Of a stretch of DNA of 64,000 nt, positions 1 to 7,808 are shown piece after piece; positions within the stretch are counted from its first letter, which is position 1; each line of letters opens with the position of its first letter. A model generated the notes under the pieces. That model did no database searches. It was not told the origin of the DNA and saw only the letters and a list, made by a program, of their open reading frames with translations. The position numbers were made by a program, and so were the translations under genes. The stretch spans positions 1 through 64,000 of the forward strand of contig JBKJTT010000068.1 in the NCBI GenBank assembly GCA_046590205.1, in the 5' to 3' direction. The DNA is from DATDEW01 sp046590205. Lineage in GTDB: Bacteria > Bacteroidota > Ignavibacteria > Palsa-1295.

Positions 1-112
1 CTCAGCCCCCACGGAGCCGCGACGTCACGAACCGCGGCGGCGGCTCACGACCGGCCCGGGGTCTATGGGACAATGTTGGCCGGGCGCGACCGGTGGCGGA
101 TGCCCGCAACGG
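1..112. other. GC-rich contig start of doubtful origin
   Basis: 82 of the first 110 bases are G or C, while everything from about base 200 onward has balanced composition. I see no reading frame here that resembles a protein and no promoter. The switch in composition falls at or inside the tRNA-Leu gene that follows, whose two acceptor-stem halves do not match each other. Inference: this stretch may come from another, high-GC genome joined at a conserved tRNA sequence during assembly. A natural GC-rich leader is the alternative. Confidence 0.55.
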
Positions 113-198
113 GCCCTGGTGGCGAAATTGGTAGACGCAACGGACTTAAAATCCGTTGGGTGGTAACATCCGTGCCGGTTCGACTCCGGCCATCGGTA
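113..198 (+). tRNA. tRNA-Leu (anticodon UAA), with mismatched acceptor stem
   Basis: An 86-base class II tRNA. It shows the 3-bp D stem GCG/CGC around AATTGGTAGA, a perfect anticodon stem ACGGA/TCCGT around loop CTTAAAA (anticodon TAA), a long variable arm with a short GGGT/ATCC stem, and a perfect T stem GCCGG/CCGGC around TTCGACT. The 3' acceptor half CATCGGT would need roughly GCCGATG opposite it, but the 5' half is GCCCTGG, so positions 4 to 6 do not pair. No CCA is encoded (CTA follows). It should read UUA/UUG leucine codons if functional. The mismatch and the GC-rich DNA on its 5' side suggest a chimeric join within the gene. Confidence 0.8.
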
Positions 199-214
199 CT
201 AATAACACTTCCTT

Positions 215-1525
215 ATGTCACTTCCATTAGTAGCAATCGTCGGACGCCCCAATGTCGGGAAATCCACCCTTTTCAATCGCCTCGTCGGCGAGCGGAAGGC
301 TATTACCGAATCTATCTCCGGTGTAACGCGTGACCGCATTTACGGGAAGTCCGACTGGGCAGGCAAAGAATTTTTAGTCGTTGATACAGGCGGTATCGTG
401 CCATATTCTGACGATGTCTTCGAGCGAGCTATCCGGCGACAAGCAGAAATTGCCATCGATGAAGCTGATGTCATTCTTTTTGTCGTTGATGTTTCGGCAG
501 GCGTTCATCCGCTCGATGAAGAGGTAGGGACAATGCTGCGCCGCTCGGGCAAAACCGTCATGCTCATTGCAAACAAGGTTGATAATGCCGAGCGCGATAC
601 ATTCCGTACAGAGTTTTATGCTCTCGGTCTTGGCGAGCCGCATTCTGCAAGCGCGATAAGCGGCAGAAGTGTTGGTGATTTCCTTGATGTGCTTAACACC
701 CACTTTCCCGAACAGATACCCGAAGACGAAGCCAACCGCCCAATGAAGCTTGCCATCGTCGGCAAGCCGAACGTTGGGAAGTCAAGCTATTTGAATTCAC
801 TTATTGGGTTAGAACGCTCAGTCGTTACGCCTATCGCAGGCACAACACGTGACTCGATCCATACCGATTATACATATTACGGTCAGCCAATAACGCTCAT
901 TGATACGGCAGGTCTTCGTAAGAAAAAATATATCAATGATGCGCTTGAGCTGTTCTCTGCTGTTCGCACGATGAAGGCAATTGATGAGTGCGACGTCGCG
1001 CTTGTTATGGTTGATGCTCAAGATGGTGTGAACAAACAGGACGCGAAGATATTAAACGATGTCATTGACGCTCGTAAAGGTGCTATCCTTGTTGTCAACA
1101 AGTGGGACCTGATCGAAAAGGAAACGAACACGGCGGTGAAGTTCGAGAAGGAAGTCAAAGAAATGCTCGTCACGGTAGATTACGTGCCGCTTGTCTTTGT
1201 CAGCGCCATCACTCATCAACGCCATACGAAGCCCATCGAGATGGCATTGCAGATATTTGCAGACCGCAAAAAGCGTATTGATACCAGTGACCTTAATGAT
1301 TTCTTGTTGCCGGAGATCGCAAGAATACCACCGCCATCGGTGCAAGGAAGAGATTTGCGAATTAATTACATCACACAGGTAAAAGTTGAGCCGCCAGTTT
1401 TTGCATTCTTCTCGAATTATCCGGCACTCATACCCGAGGCATATAAACGCTATCTCGAGCGCAAACTTCGCGAGAGATACGAACTCAAGGGCGTGCCTAT
1501 CTCATTTATTTTCAGGAAAAAGTAA
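215..1525 (+). CDS. der: GTPase Der (EngA), ribosome assembly
   Basis: 436 residues, the usual length for Der, an essential double GTPase that acts in maturation of the 50S ribosomal subunit. The first G domain has GRPNVGKS at residues 10-17, DTGG at 57-60 and NKVD at 120-123. The second has GKPNVGKS at 183-190, DTAG at 230-233 and NKWD at 295-298. A KH-like C-terminal domain follows, ending in the lysine-rich tail typical of the family. The ATG at 215 starts right at the first strand of the G domain. The gene sits 16 bases after the tRNA-Leu. Its stop codon lies inside a hairpin shared with the convergent gene downstream. Confidence 0.97.
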   Translation: MSLPLVAIVGRPNVGKSTLFNRLVGERKAITESISGVTRDRIYGKSDWAGKEFLVVDTGGIVPYSDDVFERAIRRQAEIAIDEADVILFVVDVSAGVHPLDEEVGTMLRRSGKTVMLIANKVDNAERDTFRTEFYALGLGEPHSASAISGRSVGDFLDVLNTHFPEQIPEDEANRPMKLAIVGKPNVGKSSYLNSLIGLERSVVTPIAGTTRDSIHTDYTYYGQPITLIDTAGLRKKKYINDALELFSAVRTMKAIDECDVALVMVDAQDGVNKQDAKILNDVIDARKGAILVVNKWDLIEKETNTAVKFEKEVKEMLVTVDYVPLVFVSAITHQRHTKPIEMALQIFADRKKRIDTSDLNDFLLPEIARIPPPSVQGRDLRINYITQVKVEPPVFAFFSNYPALIPEAYKRYLERKLRERYELKGVPISFIFRKK

Positions 1526-1543
1526 GAGCTACGCTCTTACTTT
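1519..1543. terminator. bidirectional hairpin spanning both stop codons
   Basis: A perfect 11-bp stem, 1519-1529 with 1533-1543, around a 3-base loop. The TAA of der (1523-1525) lies in the left arm, and the TAA of the convergent minus-strand gene (1537-1539) lies in the right arm. The minus-strand side runs into a short T tract, so it probably terminates the minus-strand transcript, and possibly both. Confidence 0.6.
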
Positions 1544-2253
1544 ATCTTGAACATCTTCGTCATCTTTATTTCTTTGTTCGTATTTATATCTGTGATGATC
1601 GTGCGAGCATAGAATGTGCCCGATGGAAGTTTTTTGCCACCTTTATCTTTGCAATCAAAGATCTGTTCATAGTTGCCGGGGTTGACAACTTCGTTATTAA
1701 AATACCCCCTGACAACCTGACCTAATTCATCAATGATCTGTAAGATCACTTTTGATTGAGTTGCAAGGTATATCTTTATATTCGCTTCTTTCCCTTTTTT
1801 CAATGGGACGACCGTTACATCAGTCTTTGGCTGTTTGCTAATATCCTCCGGCTTAATACCTTTTCCCCAAACAGGTATCGAAAGAGAATCGTTAGCCATC
1901 TTGAACGAGATACGTCCCTTAAAATCACCCGGTTTATCCGGCGTAAAACAAACGCTTACCACCATTGAGCGTTTTGGATTCATAAGTACTGGATACATAC
2001 TTTTTGCAGGTGAGGGGACAGTAAATACCTTTCCCATATTGCAAGTTATCTCCTGTATCGAAAGCGTATCAAGGGAGTTATTATGGATTGTTAGGTACTG
2101 ACATGAGATTATTCCTATACCTTGTGAACCGAATCCCATCTCCTTTAAACTAAATGAAAGCTTCGGCTCCGCTGGAGGAGCAGGTTTGGATTTCTTCTGT
2201 GCTAATGAAGGTAGCGCAATAAACAGTAACAAAACAACGAGTATTCTTTTCAT
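1537..2253 (-). CDS. secreted protein with DUF1573/anchor-D-like and FlgD-like modules
   Basis: 238 residues beginning with a clear Sec signal peptide (MKRILVVLLLFIALPSLAQ). Residues about 30-135 form an immunoglobulin-like module of the DUF1573 / choice-of-anchor-D kind. They carry a single CN motif, a PGDFKGRISF stretch and the pattern of alternating strands seen in Hydin-like domains. Residues about 150-238 look like a FlgD-Ig / T9SS C-terminal module (DELGQVVRGYF, PSGTFYARTI). Whether that tail is a true sorting signal or a structural domain is unclear. The gene stands alone, convergent with der, with a palindromic repeat on its upstream side. No enzymatic motif is visible. Role inferred as periplasmic, surface or extracellular. 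Confidence 0.75.
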   Translation of the reverse strand: MKRILVVLLLFIALPSLAQKKSKPAPPAEPKLSFSLKEMGFGSQGIGIISCQYLTIHNNSLDTLSIQEITCNMGKVFTVPSPAKSMYPVLMNPKRSMVVSVCFTPDKPGDFKGRISFKMANDSLSIPVWGKGIKPEDISKQPKTDVTVVPLKKGKEANIKIYLATQSKVILQIIDELGQVVRGYFNNEVVNPGNYEQIFDCKDKGGKKLPSGTFYARTIITDINTNKEIKMTKMFKIK

Positions 2254-2288
2254 ATCTCTAACATAAATTGACCGTTATTATAACATTA

Positions 2289-2324
2289 GTTAGTAGTCGT
2301 TAGTTTGTAGTCTTTAGTCGGCAG
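2289..2324. repeat. short TAGTCGTTAG / TAGTCTTTAGTCG repeat tract
   Basis: Repeated TTAGTAGTCGTTAG and TAGTCTTTAGTCGGCAGT words. The same words recur at 7631-7655 and 7790-7808, next to the second copy of the palindromic element, and form a 21-bp inverted repeat at 53463-53528. All copies are intergenic. Confidence 0.6.
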
Positions 2325-2348
2325 TGGGGAAATCTAAAGTAGATTGTG

Positions 2349-2464
2349 TGTCATTGCGAGGAACGACCGAAGAGAGTGACGAAGCAATCTCAAATCTTAA
2401 AGATTATAAAACTTTCGATAGTTTAGATTGCTTCGTCGGGCTAAAGCCACTCCTCGCAATGACA
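2349..2464. repeat. 116-bp palindromic intergenic repeat, copy 1
   Basis: Starts with TGTCATTGCGAGG and ends with CCTCGCAATGACA, with GACGAAGCAATCT and AGATTGCTTCGTC as a second nested inverted pair. Transcribed, it would fold into one long hairpin. A second copy of the same length lies at 7662-7777 in the opposite orientation and is nearly identical. It has no coding capacity, so it looks like a non-autonomous, MITE- or REP-like element. I cannot identify a target-site duplication with confidence. Confidence 0.8.
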
Positions 2465-2484
2465 TTTACTATCGAGGCAATGCC

Positions 2485-4455
2485 TTAAAATCGTATGTCG
2501 ATCTGTCCAGAAACAAGCATGTTGTTGAAATGCTCATTTTGATAATCATAGACGCTCCCTGATACTTTCGCAACGAGAGTGACAGCTTCAATCGGGGTGA
2601 AGCGAGAAAGTATATAATACCTACTGCCTTTCCCATACAAACTTGTCAGCGAAACAGCACCCGGAAGGTCGGATTCATTCAGATAGATTCTGCTATCGTA
2701 TGAATCAGTTGAATAAAATGCCAGTCCTGATTCGAGCATGAGCGAGAGAATAGGATAGTATCTTGCTTGAATTCCAAACGCAATGCCATCATCGATAATA
2801 TTTCTTTCTTCGTAATGGATATAACCAACTCTTCCGCGAAGGAGTAGTTCTGGAGAGATTTGATAACTTGCAATTAATCGCTCCGAAAGTTTTGTGCCTG
2901 CATAGAGATATGTTGTATTGGTTGAGTCACGTGCAACGTCTTCTCGTGTTCGCAAACGTGAATCAAGTTCGAGTGAGAACAGCTTCGTTCGAGGTGCGAA
3001 GCCAAGTGTAATGCGATAATCTTGAGTTGTCGGTGTATAGTTTTCATCATACTCTCTGTCATCTCTCCTCGATACATCCGCATACCCTTGCACGGTAAAC
3101 TCTTCACCAATCATCTGCCGAAGACCAACATAAAATCCGCTCTCGTTTTTTGCGTCATCAGAATTGTCACCGAATACACTCCCGAAGGGAGAGATGAAGT
3201 TCTCGGGTAATGATCTCAACTGCAATGCTATCTCCGTCCTATCCAATGGGAGCGCCATAGCGGAGACAACAAAGGCAGACGCATTTCCTGCATCAGAGTT
3301 ACTCCGAGCGAATTCGCCCCGGATTGAATACGATGTCGTAGCGAAAATAGATGCGACCGAGTACATTGATAGGTCTTGTCCTATAAACTTCGATGACAAT
3401 GTATCACTTGATACTACAGGTTTACTGTATGTTGTTTTATAGCCGATTGTAGAGATGTTCAAATAAGAATCATCTCCTCGTAAGACATCAAACCCTGCAT
3501 GTGCGCCAAAGCTTTCTTGGTTTATACTGTTGCGACGCGATAATTCTGACTCAGTCCGATGATACCCGGTATAACTAACAGAGCTTACTGTGCCAGAATC
3601 TGTGAGCGTTGCATCAACCAGTCGCTCCGAGTAGAACGGAGTAACAGAAAATGAACCAATATCAATCGTAGAAGTCACCCCTCTGAAATAACGATACGCT
3701 GAAGATGAAAGATACGAACGCAATCCGGACATCCTCCTTGATGCAGGTAGTATAGCATCTCGCGATTTCATCTGCAACACACCTGATTGCAACGCCAACC
3801 CCTCGCCGAACGAGAGCGAGTAGTCACCAAGCACAAGATTTCGGACTTGAATATCTTCGGTTAGTACATACGGCTTGGCAAGTTCAAGATGCAGCGAGAC
3901 CTGATCAAAGAATAGCGGCTCACCTGCGCTCTTTGCCTGAAGGATTGCGAAGCGAACCCCATTCGTGTTGATGAGCAAGCGGTTATAGAGTTTTACCGGC
4001 GAACCTTGGTACGTATTCTCAATATACTCTTCTTCCTCATGCGCATTTGGGTCTATTGAGATTCTTGAGCGGATGTCGATGAGCGGTGCATTGTATGACT
4101 TACGTGTCACAAGATAGCGTGTAAGAATACTTCGCTCTAAAGCTCTATCAGCCAAGATGACATTTTTCTTGAATTGCGAAAGAAATCTGTTTATATCAAC
4201 ATCTGTAAGTGTCGGGATATTTTGCAATGAAATACGGCTTGGGTCAAGCAGCATAAGCGGATAGTTCATCATCTTCTCGACGAATTCCGTATAGACCTCG
4301 GCAGAGTTCAGAAATCTCTCATCATCTTCAGTGTGAGAGAATGCGTCTTGATAGATGTACCCTGTTGCATCATCAAGCTTCGTCAACGTATCGGTTTGTG
4401 CAGTTGCTTTAACTGCCCAAAGAAGAAGAAACGCTATCGCTACTCTCTTCACCAT
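2485..4455 (-). CDS. outer-membrane beta-barrel protein with degenerate helix-hairpin-helix N-terminus
   Basis: 656 residues with signal peptide MVKRVAIAFLLLWAVKATAQ. Residues about 45-110 (MNYPLMLLDPSRISLQ, then IPTLTDVDINRFL) resemble the helix-hairpin-helix repeats (leucine-asparagine, then LxxIPxLT) that precede the barrel in a large Bacteroidota family often labelled ComEA-like. The rest alternates short polar and aromatic strands, including a GDYSLSFGEGLAL stretch, and ends in a terminal barrel strand closing on IDIRF. Family members are predicted outer-membrane proteins of unknown function. A role in DNA uptake is not established. Its start overlaps the stop of the PorV-like gene upstream by 7 bases, so the two are co-transcribed and probably work together. 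Confidence 0.7.
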   Translation of the reverse strand: MVKRVAIAFLLLWAVKATAQTDTLTKLDDATGYIYQDAFSHTEDDERFLNSAEVYTEFVEKMMNYPLMLLDPSRISLQNIPTLTDVDINRFLSQFKKNVILADRALERSILTRYLVTRKSYNAPLIDIRSRISIDPNAHEEEEYIENTYQGSPVKLYNRLLINTNGVRFAILQAKSAGEPLFFDQVSLHLELAKPYVLTEDIQVRNLVLGDYSLSFGEGLALQSGVLQMKSRDAILPASRRMSGLRSYLSSSAYRYFRGVTSTIDIGSFSVTPFYSERLVDATLTDSGTVSSVSYTGYHRTESELSRRNSINQESFGAHAGFDVLRGDDSYLNISTIGYKTTYSKPVVSSDTLSSKFIGQDLSMYSVASIFATTSYSIRGEFARSNSDAGNASAFVVSAMALPLDRTEIALQLRSLPENFISPFGSVFGDNSDDAKNESGFYVGLRQMIGEEFTVQGYADVSRRDDREYDENYTPTTQDYRITLGFAPRTKLFSLELDSRLRTREDVARDSTNTTYLYAGTKLSERLIASYQISPELLLRGRVGYIHYEERNIIDDGIAFGIQARYYPILSLMLESGLAFYSTDSYDSRIYLNESDLPGAVSLTSLYGKGSRYYILSRFTPIEAVTLVAKVSGSVYDYQNEHFNNMLVSGQIDIRF

Positions 4456-5297
4456 GCGTATGACAATCCTACTGATAATGACTCACCTGTCTCCTGATAC
4501 ATGACGAATGCAGCGTCAACCGTTATGCCATTTGTATGCACACCAAATCCGAAGTGATAGCTTTCAAACGATGAAGTCACCCCTGCGCGAAGTGTAATAA
4601 ATGAGAACGGAGTATAACCGGCACCAAATCGTGCAAGCAGATTTCTATCCGATCGTTTTTCAAGCGTTGTATGAAGCGATAATCCTGTTTCTCGTGGTGA
4701 GTATTCAACGCCAAGTGAGTATGTACGAGGTAGTTTCTCTTCTTCGACATACGTACTTGTTGACGCACCAAGAAGATTCAGCGTCATAAAACCGACGGCG
4801 AACTCATCGGTGAAGAGCATCTCGCCGCCGAAGTCAACGATGATGAGGTGTATCTTCTCGTATTCAGATGCAAATCCTATCGTCTCGTATCTTCCTCTTG
4901 CTCCGAGCGAAGCACGCCGAAGTTTCTCTGGTGAAAAATGATGCGACACTGTTAATGATGCTGTCTCATTACTAAATAGCTCTTCGTACCCCATACGAAC
5001 GAACGATACACCAATTGATGTAGAAATATCAGTAATAGTATAAGCTATGCCCGCCGCATATTCGGTTGCATGATCAAGTCCACCTTTGAAGGGAGAAAAT
5101 GATACCGACGTAAGCGCATCAGTGAGCGAATCAGAGTGTACAGATGAAGGGTTAATCGCAAAAACGTTACCACTGCGCGAGATAATATCGGAGTAGGCAA
5201 GCGAAACCGAACCTGCCGATGAGGGCATTAGTCCTTGCCCGAAGGACTCGGTGCAAAGTAAGAATAACACAAACGTAGTAAATATCCGCGAACTCAC
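4449..5297 (-). CDS. PorV/PorQ-like outer-membrane beta-barrel protein
   Basis: 282 residues from the GTG at 5297. The reading frame continues upstream to a TTG at 5324, but that codon lies in the terminator hairpin of the preceding gene, and the GTG gives a clean signal peptide (SSRIFTTFVLFLLCTESFGQG). The N-terminus of the mature protein (SAGSVSLAYSD, then NVFAINPSSV) resembles the PorV/PorQ/UPF0164 group of FadL-like barrels. The remainder alternates strands and ends VGLSYAW, a typical barrel terminus. PorV and PorQ act in type IX secretion, but many relatives have no known role, so only the fold is claimed. It overlaps and presumably pairs with the barrel gene downstream. Confidence 0.7.
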   Translation of the reverse strand: MSSRIFTTFVLFLLCTESFGQGLMPSSAGSVSLAYSDIISRSGNVFAINPSSVHSDSLTDALTSVSFSPFKGGLDHATEYAAGIAYTITDISTSIGVSFVRMGYEELFSNETASLTVSHHFSPEKLRRASLGARGRYETIGFASEYEKIHLIIVDFGGEMLFTDEFAVGFMTLNLLGASTSTYVEEEKLPRTYSLGVEYSPRETGLSLHTTLEKRSDRNLLARFGAGYTPFSFITLRAGVTSSFESYHFGFGVHTNGITVDAAFVMYQETGESLSVGLSYAW

Positions 5298-5310
5298 GAG
5301 TTCAAAAATA

Positions 5311-5340
5311 AGAAACCCCGACAATTAGCCGGGGTTTCTT
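5311..5340 (-). terminator. rho-independent terminator after the DUF1573-cytochrome gene
   Basis: AAGAAACCCCG and CCGGGGTTTCTT form a strong stem around a short A/T-rich loop, 23 bases past the stop of the minus-strand gene at 5363. Its position argues that the next gene starts at the GTG at 5297 and not at the TTG inside the hairpin. Confidence 0.8.
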
Positions 5341-5362
5341 AGAAAAAAGATTTTTCGAAAGC

Positions 5363-6196
5363 TTAGTTTGCTTTGGTAGCACCTTCGAGCGACTTCATGC
5401 TCTTCTCGCGTTGTAAGTTCTTTTTGAACGCCTTGAGATAATCAACAAGTGATGCGATCTCTTCGTCGTTAAGCGGTCCTTTGTGTTTGGTATGGAATCC
5501 GGGCATGTTTGAGTTCGGGATACCATCACGGATGATCGTTGTCCACGATTTTTCATCATGGTTCATCATTGCATCAGATGCGATGTCGGCACCCGGCTTG
5601 TGTTCAGCAGCAGAACCGTGGCAAAGAGCGCAGTCTGCTTCATAAAGCTTTGCGCCAAGTTCGCCTTTGCCTTTATCAACGTGGCATGATGCACAACTTC
5701 CTTCAAAGACTTTCTGAATTGACATTGCTTCACCCGCATGTGCAGTCGATGACTTGAAGATCGTACCTTGAATACGAAGTGTCTTCTGGGCGCCGTTAAC
5801 AGCATTAGAGACAACAGTAATGGTCTTGACCATCGGTCCTTCTGCTTTGTTATGAGCATCAAAGGTGATCTTCAAGCGCGATTCCTGATTCGGAGCAAGT
5901 TTTTTGTTGTCAAGGACAGCCGCTGTGCATCCGCAAGACGGGTTTGCGCTAATGATCTCGAGCGTATCAGTGCCAACATTTTTGATCACAAACGTTGTAA
6001 CTACATCTTTATTCTGCTCGATCTTCCCAAAATCATGCGTCTCCTCGTTGAACTCGATCTTCGGTCCCTTCATGGAGTCAGCAGGTGTAAAGAAACCGGC
6101 AACAGCCGAGCGAAGCTCAAACGAGGACGGACCGTTCAAGAGGACAAATGCCGCGATGGCAATAACCGCAGCGAAAAGTGCAAAAGTACGTTTCAT
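5363..6196 (-). CDS. exported DUF1573 - dihaem cytochrome c fusion protein
   Basis: 277 residues. An N-terminal hydrophobic segment (residues 5-20) exports or anchors it. Residues about 46-146 are a DUF1573 immunoglobulin-like domain with the family's NPSCGCT motif at 86-91. Residues about 155-262 are a cytochrome c segment with two haem-binding motifs close together, CASCH at 168-172 and CALCH at 189-193. A candidate axial methionine lies in NMPGF at 230-234. Cytochrome c domains carry electrons in the periplasm. DUF1573 has no proven role. The spacing of the two CXXCH motifs is shorter than in usual two-domain cytochromes, so either one small dihaem domain or one functional and one accessory haem site is possible. 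It is a single gene ended by a strong terminator. Confidence 0.85.
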   Translation of the reverse strand: MKRTFALFAAVIAIAAFVLLNGPSSFELRSAVAGFFTPADSMKGPKIEFNEETHDFGKIEQNKDVVTTFVIKNVGTDTLEIISANPSCGCTAAVLDNKKLAPNQESRLKITFDAHNKAEGPMVKTITVVSNAVNGAQKTLRIQGTIFKSSTAHAGEAMSIQKVFEGSCASCHVDKGKGELGAKLYEADCALCHGSAAEHKPGADIASDAMMNHDEKSWTTIIRDGIPNSNMPGFHTKHKGPLNDEEIASLVDYLKAFKKNLQREKSMKSLEGATKAN

Positions 6197-6328
6197 AGAG
6201 GCAGTTGAGTAAATTTAACGTAAAGTGTTTAAATGTATAACGCTTAAGAAAGGTTTCGGTTACACATGGAACAGACTATTGGCCAGATAAGTTATACATA
6301 GCAGATACAGAAAGGAATCCTGCCCCCA

Positions 6329-7627
6329 TTGAGAGAGAATTTTGAGTTTTTCTCGACACATAAAGAACGCGAACGCGCCGCTATCGTGTCGCTCATACGC
6401 CAATCCGACGAATCCGGTCGCCTTGCCGCGAAAGAACATCTTGATGAATTAGAACGACTTGCAGATACTGCCGGAGCCGATGTGCTCTACCGGATGACGC
6501 AAGAACGTCCGCTCCCCGACGGCGCAACCTACCTCGGAAAAGGAAAAGTAGCCGAATTGAAGACTCATGTAGAGATGAACGAGATCCAGCTCGTCCTCTT
6601 CGATGATGACCTTTCACCCGTCCAGATACGCAATCTCGAAAAAGAACTTACGGTAAAGGTACTTGACCGCTCCGGTCTTATCCTCGATATTTTCGCATCC
6701 CGCGCCCGTACCCGCGAAGCAAAGACGCAAATAGAGCTTGCACAGCTTGAGTACTTTCTGCCTCGCTTGACCCGTCAATGGACTCACTTATCGAAGCAGT
6801 TCGGTGGTATCGGTACAAAAGGACCCGGTGAAACGCAGATCGAGACGGATAGACGTATCATCAAAACACGTATCATCAAGCTTAAAGAAAAACTTAGTGA
6901 AATTTCGCGTCAACAGTTGACTCGTCAAGAAGGAAGAACAGACGAACTTGCACGAGTTGCTCTCGTCGGTTATACCAACGCAGGCAAATCTTCGCTTCTG
7001 AATGCTCTTTCACTCGGTGATGTGTATGTTGAGGATAGATTATTTGCAACACTTGATGCGACAACACGCGCAGTTGAGCTTAGCCACGGAAAAAAGATAT
7101 TACTTACTGACACGGTTGGGTTCATACGCAAACTCCCAGCAAAGCTTGTCGCTTCGTTCCGTTCGACGCTTACCGAGATCGAGAACGCCGATATACTTCT
7201 GCATACTGTCGATGCAAACCACTCCGATATCGACGAACATTTAGAGGTCGTTGAAAAAACACTTTCTGATCTCGGTGCAAGCGAGAAACCGACGATCCTC
7301 GTCTTGAATAAATGCGATCTATTGCCAAAGGAAGAGAGACCTAACTTCGAGGAGCTTCGCAGCCGCTATCCACACATGGTGATGATAAGCGCATTCAAAG
7401 GTTACGGTATCACTACGCTCAAGGAGGAGATAGAAAATGTACTTGGCGAATCATCTTCGTATATGGAGGTTGAAGTGCCGATGGATAAGTATGAGATCGC
7501 TTCACGACTCCACGAACTTGCCGAAGTAACCGAACGCAAATTCACTGACACGACAGTCACGATGAAGCTATCGGTACACAAACGGAATAAAGAGAGAGTG
7601 CAAAGACTTTTGGCGAAAGCAGCGTAA
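6329..7627 (+). CDS. hflX: GTPase HflX
   Basis: 432 residues, usual HflX length. An N-terminal HflX domain (TYLGKGKVAELK, residues 67-78) is followed by the glycine-rich linker FGGIGTKGPGETQIETDRR at about 158-176. A coiled helix comes next, then a G domain with GYTNAGKS at 214-221, DTVG and NKCD. HflX binds ribosomes and rescues stalled or heat-damaged 50S subunits. The start is a TTG at 6329: there is no in-frame ATG before the conserved region, and AAAGGAA lies about 10 bases upstream, one of the few Shine-Dalgarno-like sites in the window. The gene stands alone, with a palindromic repeat downstream. Confidence 0.95.
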   Translation: MRENFEFFSTHKERERAAIVSLIRQSDESGRLAAKEHLDELERLADTAGADVLYRMTQERPLPDGATYLGKGKVAELKTHVEMNEIQLVLFDDDLSPVQIRNLEKELTVKVLDRSGLILDIFASRARTREAKTQIELAQLEYFLPRLTRQWTHLSKQFGGIGTKGPGETQIETDRRIIKTRIIKLKEKLSEISRQQLTRQEGRTDELARVALVGYTNAGKSSLLNALSLGDVYVEDRLFATLDATTRAVELSHGKKILLTDTVGFIRKLPAKLVASFRSTLTEIENADILLHTVDANHSDIDEHLEVVEKTLSDLGASEKPTILVLNKCDLLPKEERPNFEELRSRYPHMVMISAFKGYGITTLKEEIENVLGESSSYMEVEVPMDKYEIASRLHELAEVTERKFTDTTVTMKLSVHKRNKERVQRLLAKAA

Positions 7628-7630
7628 GGG

Positions 7631-7808
7631 GTAGTTCTTAGTTGGTAGTCGTTAGTGATTGTGTCATTGCGAGGAGTGGCTTTAGCCCGACGAAGCAATC
7701 TAAAATATCGAAAGTGCAACACTCTTTGAGATTTGAGATTGCTTCGTCACTCCCTTCGGTCGTTCCTCGCAATGACAATACCTTAAATACACACTAAAGA
7801 CTAACTAA
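7631..7808. repeat. intergenic repeat block: palindromic element copy 2 with TAGTCGTTAG flanks
   Basis: 7662-7777 is the second copy of the 116-bp palindrome found at 2349-2464, here in inverted orientation and differing mainly in the A/T-rich centre. On its left are TTAGTTGGTAGTCGTTAGTG words (7637-7657) and on its right CACTAAAGACTAACTAAGAG (7791-7810). The whole gap between hflX and the MerR gene is therefore repeat DNA. It may also end both convergent transcripts through its long hairpin. Confidence 0.75.
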
